Numbered from the stretch's first letter, positions 44,048-53,850 are shown. The stretch is DNA of 64,000 nt from Asaia bogorensis NBRC 16594 (GCF_001547995.1 NZ_AP014690.1:248001-312000), one strand, 5' to 3'. Numbers and translations: made by a program. The notes: generated from the letters alone by a model not told the origin.

Positions 44048-45241
44048 TCAGCCCAGGAGTGGTTCGTCCGAGCCAAAAAATTCGTGGTGCAACTGCGCGC
44101 CTGGGACGCCGAGTTGGCGCAGGCCGCCAATCAGGTCACGTTGAAAGCCTCTGGGACCACAGACGAAAACATGCGTGTCGGCGCCCATCTGGTCGAAAAT
44201 CCACTGGGCCGAGATATGCCCTTTATGGCTTGGCACTGGCAGGTTGTTGCCTTCGCCCGAACTGCTGAACAGATCGATCCGGCAAGCTTCCGGTTTGGTC
44301 GCGGCGTCAACGAAGGTAGATTTGAAGGCCATGCGGGCAAAATCGTGATCACCGTGTACCAGTCGTATTGCTGGACTGCTTTTGCGGTCGCCTGCCGCCA
44401 GGATCATGCTCATGAAGGGCGTGATACCAATTCCCGCGCTGACCAGAATGACAGGCGATGTGCCGCTTCGGGCGAGTGTGAAGTCTCCGGCGGGCGGCGC
44501 CACATCGAGTGCGTCACCCTCCTTGAGCACGTCGTGGAACCAGCGCGATACCTTGCCCAAGGGGTCACGCTTGACCGAAATCCTGTAAGCGCTCGAATCG
44601 GGCGCGCTTGAAATGCTGTAACTGCGCCGCGTGGAAAGGCCATCACGGTCCAAGCGGAATGTCAGGAACTGGCCGGGCTCATGGCGCAGAACCGGCTTGC
44701 CATCCACAGGTACCAGCCAGAAAGAGGCAACGGCATTACTCTCTTTCGTTTTGGAGGCAACCCGGAACGTGCGCCATTCGCGCCATCCACCGGGCAGCGC
44801 CGCGCGCTCAGCGTAAATCCTGGCTTCCCGATCAATCAGCACATCGGCGAGAAACCGGTATGCATCTGCCCAGGCGTCGATAATCTCGGGAGTCGCAGCA
44901 TCACCCAGCACTGTCTTGATCGCGCCCAGAAGCGCCCTGCCTACCACGGGGTATTGCTCGGGTTTGACCATAACGGCGACATGACGCTCGGTGATAAGAC
45001 TGAGCGCGGCCTCCAGCCTTTCAGGGTGTTCGATATGCCGTGCATAGGCCAGAACCGCTGCCGCTAATGCGTGGGGCTGACGACCATTGGCCTGATCGGT
45101 CTGATTGAACATGGCTGCAATCGCAGGATCGCGCATCAGAGCGCCATACATGGTCTTGGTGATCTCTACACCATGGGCCTCCAAAGCGGGGATTGTCGCC
45201 TTGACGATACCAGCAGTGCCGGATTTGAGCGGTGTGATCAT
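44048..45241 (-). CDS. hmp: Flavohaemoglobin (nitric oxide dioxygenase)
   Basis: Protein of 397 residues that oxidises NO to nitrate. An N-terminal globin domain (proximal His in ERHVAVMVKPEQYPVVG) is followed by FAD-binding (RRSYSISSAP) and NAD-binding (SAGIGITPFMSMI) reductase domains, with the family ending FVCGPRGFQRDLIGGL. GGAGTCGAAGG precedes the ATG. It is divergent from nsrR with an NsrR-type operator in the 82-bp gap, so NO should relieve its repression. Confidence 0.95.
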   Translation of the reverse strand: MITPLKSGTAGIVKATIPALEAHGVEITKTMYGALMRDPAIAAMFNQTDQANGRQPHALAAAVLAYARHIEHPERLEAALSLITERHVAVMVKPEQYPVVGRALLGAIKTVLGDAATPEIIDAWADAYRFLADVLIDREARIYAERAALPGGWREWRTFRVASKTKESNAVASFWLVPVDGKPVLRHEPGQFLTFRLDRDGLSTRRSYSISSAPDSSAYRISVKRDPLGKVSRWFHDVLKEGDALDVAPPAGDFTLARSGTSPVILVSAGIGITPFMSMILAAGDRKSSPAIRLVHGDHDFARMAFKSTFVDAATKPEACRIDLFSSSGEGNNLPVPSHKGHISAQWIFDQMGADTHVFVCGPRGFQRDLIGGLRQLGVPGAQLHHEFFGSDEPLLG

Positions 45242-45253
45242 CCTTCGACTCCT

Positions 45254-45280
45254 AAAAGATGCAAATAACATACATCTTTT
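45254..45280. promoter_or_regulatory. NsrR operator between hmp and nsrR
   Basis: AAAAGATGCA-AATAACA-TACATCTTTT is an inverted repeat (9 of 10 positions match) that fits the known NsrR consensus AAGATGCATTT spaced dyad. It lies 13 bp upstream of the hmp start and 43 bp upstream of nsrR. A weaker half site (ATATATCTT) follows at 45311-45319. Repression of hmp and autoregulation of nsrR are inferred. Confidence 0.85.
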
Positions 45281-45323
45281 AGGGTGAATGCACTTAACAT
45301 GTAAATATGATATATCTTCAAAT

Positions 45324-45764
45324 ATGCGCCTGACCCTTCATACCGATTATGCCCTGCGCACCCTGTTCTACCTCGCCCTCAATCCTGATCGCCGTGTGTC
45401 GATTCATGAGATTGCCCAGCGCTACGACATTTCCGAGAATCATCTCGTGAAGATTGTGCACCGGCTGGGGCAGGGAGGGTTCGTTACGACCATGCGTGGG
45501 CGTGGAGGCGGCCTCGTGCTTGGCCGCCCTGCTGAAGAGATCAATATCGGAGCGCTTGTGCGCTTTACCGAGGAGGATATGGCCCTCGTCGCCTGCTTTC
45601 AGACGGGCCAGACCTGTCTTCTCACCGGCGTCTGCCGCTTGCAGGGGGTGCTGGGCGAGGCGCTAGAAGCATTCATGGCCGTGCTGGATCGGCAAAGCCT
45701 TGCCGATCTTGTTGCGTCGCCAGAGCGGGAGGCTCTGGCGAAACGCCTCCACGGTTCACATTGA
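45324..45764 (+). CDS. nsrR: Rrf2-family nitric-oxide-sensing repressor NsrR
   Basis: Protein of 146 residues. Winged helix at the N-terminus (MRLTLHTDYALRTLFYLAL, then ISENHLVKIVHRLGQ and the wing RGRGGGLVLG). Three cysteines for an iron-sulfur cluster lie at CFQTGQTCLLTGVC. Nitrosylation of the cluster by NO releases DNA. The ATG gives the family N-terminus exactly; 12 codons of open frame upstream run through the operator region. The 3' end overlaps the convergent SulP gene by 9 bp. Confidence 0.93.
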   Translation: MRLTLHTDYALRTLFYLALNPDRRVSIHEIAQRYDISENHLVKIVHRLGQGGFVTTMRGRGGGLVLGRPAEEINIGALVRFTEEDMALVACFQTGQTCLLTGVCRLQGVLGEALEAFMAVLDRQSLADLVASPEREALAKRLHGSH

Positions 45765-47234
45765 AAGAAGGGGCTCGTCTGACTGCTCGGCGATAAGACC
45801 ATGACGCCGGCTATGCAGCCCCTCGACGCGAACGGTGATCGATCTGCCTTGGAGCTTGCTGACGATTTTCTCCAGAATATCGACCGATGTGATATCCCAG
45901 AATGTCGCATCGGCGAGATTGATTTCGACCACCGGTGCCTTTGTCTGGAAGTCGATCGCATCGTACAGCATGTCAGCCGAGGCGAAGAACACCTGGCCGT
46001 GTACCAGATACAGATCAGCTTCAGCCGATTGCCGGGTTTCGACACGCAGCATACCCATGGCCCGCCAGGCAAAGAAAACGCCGCTCAGCAGCACGCCAAC
46101 CGCCACGCCAGCCGCGAGATCATGCGTGGTGACTGTGACAATCACGGTGATGATCATGACCAGGCTGGAAAGCTTGGGGTGACGCATGAGATCACGCAGC
46201 GAGCCCCATGCGAATGTGCTGACTGACACCATGATCATGATGGCAACAAGCGCTGCCATGGGAACACGCGCAACATAGCTGTGCAGGAGGACCATCAGGA
46301 TCAGCAGGAAGGCACCTGCCGTGAAGGTGGAGAGTCGTCCGCGGCCGCCATAACGAAGGTTGCCGACCGTCTGGCCGATCATGCCGCAGCCTGCGATGCC
46401 ACCAAAAAGTCCGACCAGTATATTGGAAATGCCGAGCCCGGTGCATTCCATACGCGGTGCGCCGTGGGTATCTGTGTGGTCATCCACCACACCCGCGGTC
46501 ATGAGGGATTCAAGCAGACCCACCGAGGCCATCGCCAGTGCGTAGGGCATGACAATCTCGAATGTCTCGAGCGTAAGGGGGACATGCGGCAGGGTAAAGC
46601 CAGGCAGGCCGGTAGGCAGGGCGCCAAGATCAGCCACCACATGCACAGGCATCGGGTACCAGATGGTGATGAGTGTCAGGACGACGATACAGATCAGGGG
46701 GGAGGGGATGGCCGTTGTCAGCTTCGGTAGCAGGTAGATGATGGCAAGACCAAGCGCGATCAGGGCATAGGTGTGCCATGTCACATACAGCATCTGCGGC
46801 ACCTGCGCCGAGAAAATCAGGATGGCCAGCGCATTGACGAAACCGGTCTGCACCTCTTTCGAGACGAAGCGCATGAGCACATGCAGTTTCAGCAGGCCGA
46901 ATACGATCTGCATGGCGCCAGCGACTAGCGTGGCCAGAAACAGATACTGGATACCGTGATGATGCACGAGCGCTGCGGCAACAAGCGCCACCGAACCGGC
47001 AGCGCCGGAAATCATGCCCGGTCGGCCGCCCGTAATGGCAATCGCGACGCTGATGACAAATGACGCGTAGAGTGAGACAGCCGGCGAAACACCCGCAATG
47101 TATGAAAAGGCAATGACCTCGGGAATGAGCGCAAATGTGCCCACCATGCCAGCCAGCACCTCGCGCAGCGGGCTGAAAGCCCACTGTGCGCGATAAGTCG
47201 AGAGGTTCAAGGGACGATTCCTTTCGTCGGTCAA
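45756..47234 (-). CDS. SulP-family anion transporter with STAS domain
   Basis: Inner-membrane protein of 492 residues. The transporter core has ten or more hydrophobic helices, including the family stretches GMVGTFALIPEVIAFSYIAGVSP and GGRPGMISGAAGSVALV. The C-terminal cytoplasmic STAS domain starts near residue 395 (DLYLVHGQVFFAS...). The substrate may be sulfate, bicarbonate or another anion; the core resembles uncharacterised members. It is convergent with nsrR. Confidence 0.9.
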   Translation of the reverse strand: MTDERNRPLNLSTYRAQWAFSPLREVLAGMVGTFALIPEVIAFSYIAGVSPAVSLYASFVISVAIAITGGRPGMISGAAGSVALVAAALVHHHGIQYLFLATLVAGAMQIVFGLLKLHVLMRFVSKEVQTGFVNALAILIFSAQVPQMLYVTWHTYALIALGLAIIYLLPKLTTAIPSPLICIVVLTLITIWYPMPVHVVADLGALPTGLPGFTLPHVPLTLETFEIVMPYALAMASVGLLESLMTAGVVDDHTDTHGAPRMECTGLGISNILVGLFGGIAGCGMIGQTVGNLRYGGRGRLSTFTAGAFLLILMVLLHSYVARVPMAALVAIMIMVSVSTFAWGSLRDLMRHPKLSSLVMIITVIVTVTTHDLAAGVAVGVLLSGVFFAWRAMGMLRVETRQSAEADLYLVHGQVFFASADMLYDAIDFQTKAPVVEINLADATFWDITSVDILEKIVSKLQGRSITVRVEGLHSRRHGLIAEQSDEPLLSM

Positions 47235-47562
47235 AGATCAGCAGGGTCTCGTCGTATTCCGGCCCGACGCGGCAATGATGTGCAGAACCTAGAAAGAGCC
47301 GTCTCCCTTAGCAAGGGGGGCTATCTGGAATACGTGTCCGGGATTGCGAGTTATGCTGCCCTGATTGGTATCGATCAGCAGAAAGGCAATCGTGCTTCGT
47401 GCGTACCGTGCCTCTGCGGGCGTTGAGGGACAGAGCAACATATCCGGCAGGTATTGCCAGCCAGAACAGGTCGATGGCCGGTTTCCTCTCGGGGTGGAAA
47501 AGAATCTCGATAAAGGGACTAGACGACAGCCCTGCATTTCTCTAAATCGGGCGTCGCTGTGT
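47235..47562. other. Intergenic region upstream of tRNA-His, no gene seen
   Basis: This 328-bp gap holds the promoter of the SulP gene at its left end and of the tRNA at its right end. I see no convincing coding sequence; the short frames present lack ribosome sites and recognisable motifs. Confidence 0.5.
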
Positions 47563-47639
47563 GGCGGATGTAGCTCAGTTGGTAGAGCGCCGGTTTGTGG
47601 TACCGGTGGTCGCGGGTTCGAGTCCCGTCATTCGCCCCA
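47563..47639 (+). tRNA. tRNA-His (anticodon GTG)
   Basis: Complete cloverleaf: acceptor GCGGATG pairs with CATTCGC, D-arm contains AGCTCAGTTGGTAGAGC, anticodon stem CCGGT/ACCGG with loop TTGTGGT (anticodon 47597-47599), T-arm with GGTTCGAGTCC. The extra 5' G at position -1 faces discriminator C, the identity mark of tRNA-His. CCA is encoded. Confidence 0.98.
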
Positions 47640-47837
47640 GCATTTTCCACAAAATATGATCAGAAAAAGCATCGTGAGTGCTCGCGCATCTCATGTCTGC
47701 GCCCTGCTCTACGGTGGTTTCATGCAGTTTGCCGGACTACCCGGTGGCATGCAGAGCATCGAGTAGTCACCGCACCTGAATGTCGGCTCTTTCGGAAACC
47801 CGGCACACGATCGTGTATGCCAGGCTAATTTTGCGGA

Positions 47838-49280
47838 TCAAGGGCGCGCGTACACATCCTCAAGACGAATGATATCGTCCTCACCAAGATAAGGGCCGGA
47901 CTGCACTTCGATCAGTGTCAGCGGGATCCGGCCTGGGTTGGCAAGACGATGGGTGCATCCAAGTGGCAGATAGATGCTCTCGTTTTCTCTTACAATAATC
48001 TCATCGCTATCGCGTGTGACGACGGCCGTACCGGCAACCACCACCCAATGTTCGGCACGGTGAAAGTGCTTTTGCAGGGAGAGGGTGTGACCGGGGTCGA
48101 CATGGATCCGCTTCACCTGAAAACGGTCGCCCTGGATCAAACTTTCATAAAAGCCCCAGGGGCGGTACATCCGGTTATGCGACAGGGCTTCGGCACGGCC
48201 TGCCTCGCTTAGGCGGGCGACCATTTTCTTGACATCCTGCGCCCGGTCCCGATGCGACACCATCACGGCGTCTTCTGTTGCGACCACAACAAGATCATCC
48301 AGCCCCATAACCGTTGTCACCGGCCCATCGGAGCGGACGTAGCAATTGCGTGTGCCGTCCAGGAACACATCGCCTGACGTCACATTGCCATCGTCGTCCT
48401 TGGGGCTGATTTCCCACAGGGCATCCCAACTGCCGATATCAGACCAGCCAAAACGTGCCGGCACGACGGCGGCATGAGAGGTGCGTTCAGCGACCGCGTA
48501 GTCGATGGAGATATCGGGCGAGCGGTTGAATGCTTCAGGGTCGAGGCGTTCGAAGTCGAGATCGGATTTGCGGCCTGCAACGGCCTGTTCGACATGGGCG
48601 TGAATATCAGGCTCGAAGGTGCTGATTTCGCGCAGAAGGATATCGGCACGTGCAACGAACATGCCTGAGTTCCATGAATAGCGCTGATCCTGAACGAGCC
48701 GTGTCGCTGTTGCCAGATCGGGTTTTTCCATGAAACGCGCGACACTGAAGGCGCCCGATACGTCTGCCAGGGCATCACCGCGTTCGATATAGCCATAGCC
48801 GGTTTCGGGTTTGGTCGGCTCGACGCCAAATATCGTGACATAGCCCTTTTCTGCGGTCTCTGCGGCAATGGCCAGTGTCGAGAAAAGGGCGTCCATATCG
48901 GTGATGGCGGCATCCGCAGCCATGACCCAGAGAATGGCGTCTGGCGTGTGCTCAGCGACGAGAAAAGCTGCCGCGGCAATAGCCGGGGCCGAATTTCGCG
49001 CCGAGGGCTCGAGCACGATTCTGGCGTCATCAATTCCGATCGCCCGCAACTGTTCGGCAATGATGAAGCGATGTGACTCGTTGCACACAACAATAGGCGC
49101 TTCCAGCCCGGCAGCCATGCCACGCATGGCGGTTTCCTGCAGCAGGGTCTTGTCTGTAAGGAGCGGCCAGAACTGTTTGGGGAAGCTGCTGCGGGACACC
49201 GGCCAGAGGCGACTCCCTGAGCCACCGGAGAGGATGACAGGAACAATGCGATGAGGGGTCGTCAGGGATGAAGAAGACAA
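47838..49280 (-). CDS. manC: Mannose-1-phosphate guanylyltransferase / mannose-6-phosphate isomerase
   Basis: Bifunctional type II enzyme of 480 residues. The N-terminal nucleotidyltransferase begins with VILSGGSGSRLWPVSRSSFPK and makes GDP-mannose. The C-terminal cupin domain (FHRAEHWVVVAGTAVVTRD, then YLPLGCTHRLANPG) is the isomerase. The start shown is a TTG with only a weak GGATCGAG site; no ATG lies between it and the conserved motif, so the true start is uncertain by a few codons. It follows the phosphomannomutase gene, giving two successive steps to GDP-mannose. Confidence 0.94.
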   Translation of the reverse strand: MSSSSLTTPHRIVPVILSGGSGSRLWPVSRSSFPKQFWPLLTDKTLLQETAMRGMAAGLEAPIVVCNESHRFIIAEQLRAIGIDDARIVLEPSARNSAPAIAAAAFLVAEHTPDAILWVMAADAAITDMDALFSTLAIAAETAEKGYVTIFGVEPTKPETGYGYIERGDALADVSGAFSVARFMEKPDLATATRLVQDQRYSWNSGMFVARADILLREISTFEPDIHAHVEQAVAGRKSDLDFERLDPEAFNRSPDISIDYAVAERTSHAAVVPARFGWSDIGSWDALWEISPKDDDGNVTSGDVFLDGTRNCYVRSDGPVTTVMGLDDLVVVATEDAVMVSHRDRAQDVKKMVARLSEAGRAEALSHNRMYRPWGFYESLIQGDRFQVKRIHVDPGHTLSLQKHFHRAEHWVVVAGTAVVTRDSDEIIVRENESIYLPLGCTHRLANPGRIPLTLIEVQSGPYLGEDDIIRLEDVYARP

Positions 49281-49403
49281 GACTCGATCCAGTTGAAATT
49301 GCTCTGGAGACTGGGCTGCGGCGGGTCTGCCCGGGCGACACTCTGATGCAGGATTTCCAGAGCCTTGCGGGCTGTCCGTTGCGCCGACCCTAATCCCTAA
49401 TGG

Positions 49404-50900
49404 TCAGTCGCGCCAAGAGGTGGCAAGCGTGAGAGCGGTTGCGAGAAGAAGGCGGGCCTGTGTCTGGGTGGCAGCCTCGGCATAAAGCCGTAGTTCTGGC
49501 GCATTGCCTGAGGGACGGAAATGCACGACATCCTGCGACGCGAAGGTCAGGCGTAGGCCATCCGTCTCATCGACGTGAGCGATGTCACCACAAAGAGCCG
49601 CGAAGGCGGGCAGATGCCGGTGGGTGGCCAGTGAGTCGCGCAGGGCCGCGATGGCCTCAAGGCTGCGGTCGGTTGCCAGTGGTGTGATCCGGTCGCTCAA
49701 CGTGTAGCGCTGAGGCAACGTCGCGACCAGAGCTGCAAGATCATCCCCGTGGTCGCGCGCAGCCATGAGGGCGCAGAGCATCGGGAGAACCGCATCACGT
49801 GTTGGCAGAGCGGCAAGCGCGCCGCCGGGAGCTGTGGCCGTAGGGCGCATGACCGGTGTGGCGAGGAGGAACCCTCCATTGGCCTCATAGCCCACGGACG
49901 GAGCCAGCCCCGATTGCGCGGCTTGCGTCATGGCAGCAACGACATAGGGTGAGCCAATGCGTGTGCGGTGAATCGCACGAGCAAACCCGGCTTTTTCAAG
50001 GGCGGTATTGCTGTTGATGGGTGTGGCGACGGCCTGGGCCCCGAGATAACGGGCGGCGAGAATGCCGAGGATATCGCCACGGAGCCATCGGCCCTGTCGA
50101 TCCGCAATGAGGGGGCGGTCGGAATCGCCGTCTGTCGTCAAAAGGGCATCGTAAGCCCCTGTCGCTGCCCAGGTACCGGCCAGAGCGACGTCCTCGGGGC
50201 GAACCGCCTCGGTGTCGACCGGCATGAATGTTTCCGACCGGGCCAGCGGTGTCACCCTGGCGCCAAGTGCCTTGCACACACTGACCAGGCAATCTCGCCC
50301 CACGGCGGAATGCTGATAGACGCCAAGGCGAAGGCCCCGCAGCGCATCGGCCCCGAAGAAATCGCGATATCGGGCGATATAAGGCGTCAGAACATCAATG
50401 GGGTCCGGTAACGTGAAACGTTGGACGAGGGCACCATGGTCGTCGAAAAGTCCGGCAGGGAGCACAACACTTTGCTCCCGCATCCCGGGCTCGTCTTCTT
50501 TCAGAAATTCCCCTCGGGCACGGTTGAATTTTATACCGTTGCGATCAGCGGGAATATGGCTGCCTGTCACCATCAAGGACGGTATGCCGCGTGCATAGGC
50601 ATGAAGGCAGAGAGCAGGTGTTGGCACATAACCGCAAAAGACCGGCACACCGCCCGCATGCTCAATGGCGGCCGCGCAGGCGGAGAGGATGCGCGGCGTG
50701 CTGGGACGCAGATCTCCCGCCAGGGCAACCGGGCAGCCGGGCATGAACTCGCCCAGTGTGCCGAGATGCTGCAGATATCCGAGCACATAGGCAAAACACA
50801 CGTCATCGCGCATGGCCGAAACAAGACCACGCGCACCGCTCGTGCCGAAACCGACGCCCGAGCGGGTCATCCAGGCGCCGATTGTCGAAGCGTCAGACAT
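49404..50900 (-). CDS. Phosphomannomutase / phosphoglucomutase-family enzyme
   Basis: Hexose phosphomutase of 498 residues. FGTSGARGLV is the N-terminal motif, the catalytic phosphoserine is in MVTGSHIPADRNGIKF, the metal loop is LTTDGDSDRPLIAD, and the phosphate-binding loop is FRPSGNAPELRLYAEA. AGGAG sits 10 nt before the ATG; the longer frame upstream would run into the lipoprotein gene. With manC next to it, mannose-1-phosphate formation is the likely role. Confidence 0.92.
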   Translation of the reverse strand: MSDASTIGAWMTRSGVGFGTSGARGLVSAMRDDVCFAYVLGYLQHLGTLGEFMPGCPVALAGDLRPSTPRILSACAAAIEHAGGVPVFCGYVPTPALCLHAYARGIPSLMVTGSHIPADRNGIKFNRARGEFLKEDEPGMREQSVVLPAGLFDDHGALVQRFTLPDPIDVLTPYIARYRDFFGADALRGLRLGVYQHSAVGRDCLVSVCKALGARVTPLARSETFMPVDTEAVRPEDVALAGTWAATGAYDALLTTDGDSDRPLIADRQGRWLRGDILGILAARYLGAQAVATPINSNTALEKAGFARAIHRTRIGSPYVVAAMTQAAQSGLAPSVGYEANGGFLLATPVMRPTATAPGGALAALPTRDAVLPMLCALMAARDHGDDLAALVATLPQRYTLSDRITPLATDRSLEAIAALRDSLATHRHLPAFAALCGDIAHVDETDGLRLTFASQDVVHFRPSGNAPELRLYAEAATQTQARLLLATALTLATSWRD

Positions 50901-50932
50901 GGGCGTGCTGCTCCTGCCGTCCGGGTCCGGTC

Positions 50933-51442
50933 CTATACGCGCCCATAGCCGAAGCTGTCGCGCGCGCGGGGCGCCAGACGGCAGCATTTCCATCCCCCTT
51001 CACCCATATCCGGCGTGTTCTGGTCGGTTGCGGGGGTGAGGTAACCATTGGGCAGCAGCACGTAGTGGGTGATGTGCAGCTCTGGCCCCTTGAGGAAGAC
51101 ATTGCGCCAGATCTTGCCGTCCACCGTATATTCCCTGAGCGTCCATGTGCCATCGAGCGTATCGGCCCGGTTGAACATCATGTCCTCTGCCCAGAATGAC
51201 TGGCGATGCAGACGATAGCGGCCCGATGTCGCGGTTGGGGCGCCATCCAGAACCAGCTCGATCGAGATATTACCCTGCGGCGTGGGGAGTGGGTTGAACC
51301 CGTACCAGTCACCGAAAACCGGCCCTGTCGGGTCGGTGCAGCCCGCCAGTGTGGTGCATGACACCATCGCCAGCATCAGGCAGCCGAGGCGGGACAGGCT
51401 TTTCAGGGCGCGGGGTACGGACTGGGGCATCGGGCGGGTCAT
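50933..51442 (-). CDS. Small lipoprotein of unknown function
   Basis: Protein of 169 residues with a basic N-region, hydrophobic core and lipobox TLAGC (Cys at about 34). The mature chain looks beta-rich: FGDWYGFNPLPTPQGNISIEL, WTLREYTVDGKIWRNVFLK and HITHYVLLPNGYLTPATD. I do not recognise a family. Its start overlaps the upstream epimerase-like gene stop as ATGA and it is followed within 33 bp by the phosphomannomutase gene, so it is in the same transcript. Confidence 0.78.
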   Translation of the reverse strand: MTRPMPQSVPRALKSLSRLGCLMLAMVSCTTLAGCTDPTGPVFGDWYGFNPLPTPQGNISIELVLDGAPTATSGRYRLHRQSFWAEDMMFNRADTLDGTWTLREYTVDGKIWRNVFLKGPELHITHYVLLPNGYLTPATDQNTPDMGEGGWKCCRLAPRARDSFGYGRV

Positions 51443-52338
51443 GGGCGCATTCCAGAGGAGAGGGGGGGCTGTTCGGAGGCGGGGGAGAAGAGACGGGACA
51501 GCCCGACCTCGAGCGGAACGGGCGTTATGCCCAGCCGGTCCTGCATGGGCTGGACGGGAAAAGCCTTGTCCTCGAGCAGGCGTCGTATCTCGGCGCGCCC
51601 TATGGTGGGAAAGCCTGGCAGCCTCGCTGCGAGGGGGGCAAGGGCCTCGAGCAAGGGGCCGGGCAGGGGCAGAAAGAGCCGACGCCCCAGACCGGCAGCC
51701 TTGAGGATCGCCTCGATGAATTGCCGGTAGGTGACGGCCTCGGGGCCGGCAATGACGAGCGCTTCTGGGCCGGTCAGCCTGCCTGTTTCGGCCAGTTCCA
51801 GCGCGGCAAGAACCGCGCGTGTCACGTCATCCTGATAGATAGGCTGCACCAGAGAGCGTCCGCCATTGGGCAAGGGAATGACAGGCAGGCGCTTTAGCAG
51901 GCTGGCCAGGCGCTGCACGTTGTCCTCACCCTGTGCACCATAGATCATGGTCGGATGCAGGATCATGCCTTTGCGCCCTGACGCCAGCAGGGCAGATTCG
52001 CCAGCCAGCACCCCATTGCCATGCGCGTCCGGCCAGCGCGTGAATTTTCGTGTGCTGCCAAGGGCAATCAGGCTGGCAGTGGCCGGGGCGGCGGCAAGAA
52101 TGGCAGGAATGAAGCGGGCATGGGCAGTCGAGACGATCCGTTCAGCCCCCTCAAGAGCCGTGGCAAGGGTGGTGGCGTCGTTCAGATCGGCCATGCGCGC
52201 CGTACGACGTTGGGCGCTTTCGAGTTTTTTCGGGGACCGTATGACGGCAATCACCGTGTCGCCCTGCGCGGCAAGCGCCCGGGCGATGGCGGAGCCGGAG
52301 CGACCACTGGCCCCGATCAGATGGATGGGTGACGCCAT
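51439..52338 (-). CDS. NAD(P)-binding atypical SDR (NmrA/NDUFA9-like)
   Basis: Protein of 299 residues with an N-terminal Rossmann motif IHLIGASGRSGSAIARAL and an atypical SDR layout: SLIALGSTRKF, then LHPTMIYGAQGEDNVQRL and the VQPIYQDDVTRAVLAAL region, as in the complex I NDUFA9-like group. No Tyr-x-x-x-Lys active site is obvious, so it may be non-catalytic or act on a quinone- or sugar-related substrate. It lies 2 bp after the DUF2125-like gene and is coupled to the lipoprotein gene. Confidence 0.83.
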   Translation of the reverse strand: MASPIHLIGASGRSGSAIARALAAQGDTVIAVIRSPKKLESAQRRTARMADLNDATTLATALEGAERIVSTAHARFIPAILAAAPATASLIALGSTRKFTRWPDAHGNGVLAGESALLASGRKGMILHPTMIYGAQGEDNVQRLASLLKRLPVIPLPNGGRSLVQPIYQDDVTRAVLAALELAETGRLTGPEALVIAGPEAVTYRQFIEAILKAAGLGRRLFLPLPGPLLEALAPLAARLPGFPTIGRAEIRRLLEDKAFPVQPMQDRLGITPVPLEVGLSRLFSPASEQPPLSSGMRP

Positions 52339-52340
52339 GT

Positions 52341-53762
52341 TCAGTGCAACGTCGTGGAAAGGACGGGCGGTGATGACCAGGCCCGTGCCATGGCAGGATC
52401 CTGCGATAGCGGCTTGATCATTCTGATCATGCTGGAATTATCGAGGGGTACTGGCGGTCGGAAGGAGAGCGTCAGGCTTTTCCCTGTAGGGGACTGCACG
52501 AATTCGGGGACCGCACTCAGCCCCGGGACCTTCTGTACGACGAAGGCCAGTGACATGAGGAGCGTCGGTTTGAGATCCTCAAGGGTCATGTTGCGCTGGG
52601 CGGCGATGCGCGTCAGGAGCGCATCGAGATTGCCCCCTTCATCCGTGTAGGTCAGATCGGTCGAAACGAGGGCGGGCAGATGCTCCGCATCGTAATTCTC
52701 GAGATTGTTCATGGCGAGCCGGGCATTGACCGTGAAGGATTTCGGGGTGGTGGCCGTCAGATCAATCATTCCTGTACGCGTGGTCGTGTTGAAGGACATG
52801 GTCTGGTTGACCGTGTTGATGTGGACAACCGGGGGCAGGACAAGCGAGAGGGGAGACGCAGGGCCGATCTTGAGAGAGGAATTACGCGTCTCTCCCCGTG
52901 TTTCGATCGTCTCGCCTTCTTTCCAGCGGCGCATGTCGCTGGTCTCCGATGTCAGTTGCAGGTTGAGGAATGAGAAGGACAGACCCTTGGTTTCGGTTCT
53001 TGCAGGGGTTTCCAGCGCATCGGACAAAAGCGCGACGTGAGCCGGCAGGGTGCCGCCCCTGAATTGCTCCGCCCAACCGACATAGCGGGCGTAGCGTATG
53101 CCACTTTCATGCATGTCGGTAATATCGAGGCTGACAGGTGCGGTTGCCTGGTGGGTGCTACGGGACAACAGGCCCGCCACCATGCTGTCTTTCGCGCAAA
53201 GCACATGACCTTCGTGAAGGCTTCCGGCATTGCCATCATCGTGGCCGTAATTATCGAGAGAGGCGTAGCCCATCGTGAGCGTGCAACCGCTCGATGCGGT
53301 CAGGGCGATGTCATGGATCTGACCATGACGAAAATGAATTTGCGAGGCCGGCGGCAGGGTGACGATATCGCGTCTCTCGCGGCTGAAGGGCGGTAGCAGA
53401 AGCTTCTTGAGCGTCACTTCGCCAATGGTACCGCTCACAGGCCCCTGAACTGTCACATGATCAGCATGGATCTGTGAAAAGCTCAGCCCCGTTGCAAGAT
53501 AACCCGTGGGATTGTTGATGGTGAGATGTCTTGCCGCGAGGACAATATCACCGCGGATGAAGCGGGCATTCTCGAAACCGGCACCGCGTGCGAGAAAGCG
53601 CGGATAGGCCTGATCATATTCGAAACGTGAGTCGGGCGGCAGGTTGGCACGCAGGCTCGCAAGGGCGCGTTGCAACTCAGCCTTGGATTCGTGGCGTACC
53701 CCGATAGCACCCAGACCGATGACAACAAGGCACAGGCCTGCGGCAAGCAAGGGTCTTTTCAC
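52341..53762 (-). CDS. Exported protein, possibly DUF2125-like
   Basis: Protein of 473 residues with one N-terminal signal/anchor (LLAAGLCLVVIGLGAIG). The rest is a long beta-rich periplasmic chain with repeated amphipathic strands (for example HADHVTVQGPVSGTIGEV and LDITDMHESGIRYARY), recalling DUF2125 or AsmA-like proteins that act in the envelope. No catalytic motif is seen. It is the first gene of the five-gene run toward manC. The family call is tentative. Confidence 0.7.
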   Translation of the reverse strand: MKRPLLAAGLCLVVIGLGAIGVRHESKAELQRALASLRANLPPDSRFEYDQAYPRFLARGAGFENARFIRGDIVLAARHLTINNPTGYLATGLSFSQIHADHVTVQGPVSGTIGEVTLKKLLLPPFSRERRDIVTLPPASQIHFRHGQIHDIALTASSGCTLTMGYASLDNYGHDDGNAGSLHEGHVLCAKDSMVAGLLSRSTHQATAPVSLDITDMHESGIRYARYVGWAEQFRGGTLPAHVALLSDALETPARTETKGLSFSFLNLQLTSETSDMRRWKEGETIETRGETRNSSLKIGPASPLSLVLPPVVHINTVNQTMSFNTTTRTGMIDLTATTPKSFTVNARLAMNNLENYDAEHLPALVSTDLTYTDEGGNLDALLTRIAAQRNMTLEDLKPTLLMSLAFVVQKVPGLSAVPEFVQSPTGKSLTLSFRPPVPLDNSSMIRMIKPLSQDPAMARAWSSPPVLSTTLH

Positions 53763-53850
53763 GTCAGATCATCCTCTTGAAACGGCCTCAATCGACTGGC
53801 TGCATGTTAGTCCGGCTTTGCAACAGGGACAATCTCAGGTGTTTTTTATG

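Noticed and set aside
47289-47537. Short minus-strand frame in the gap before tRNA-His
   Set aside because: No ribosome site, no recognisable motif, and codon usage unlike the neighbouring genes.
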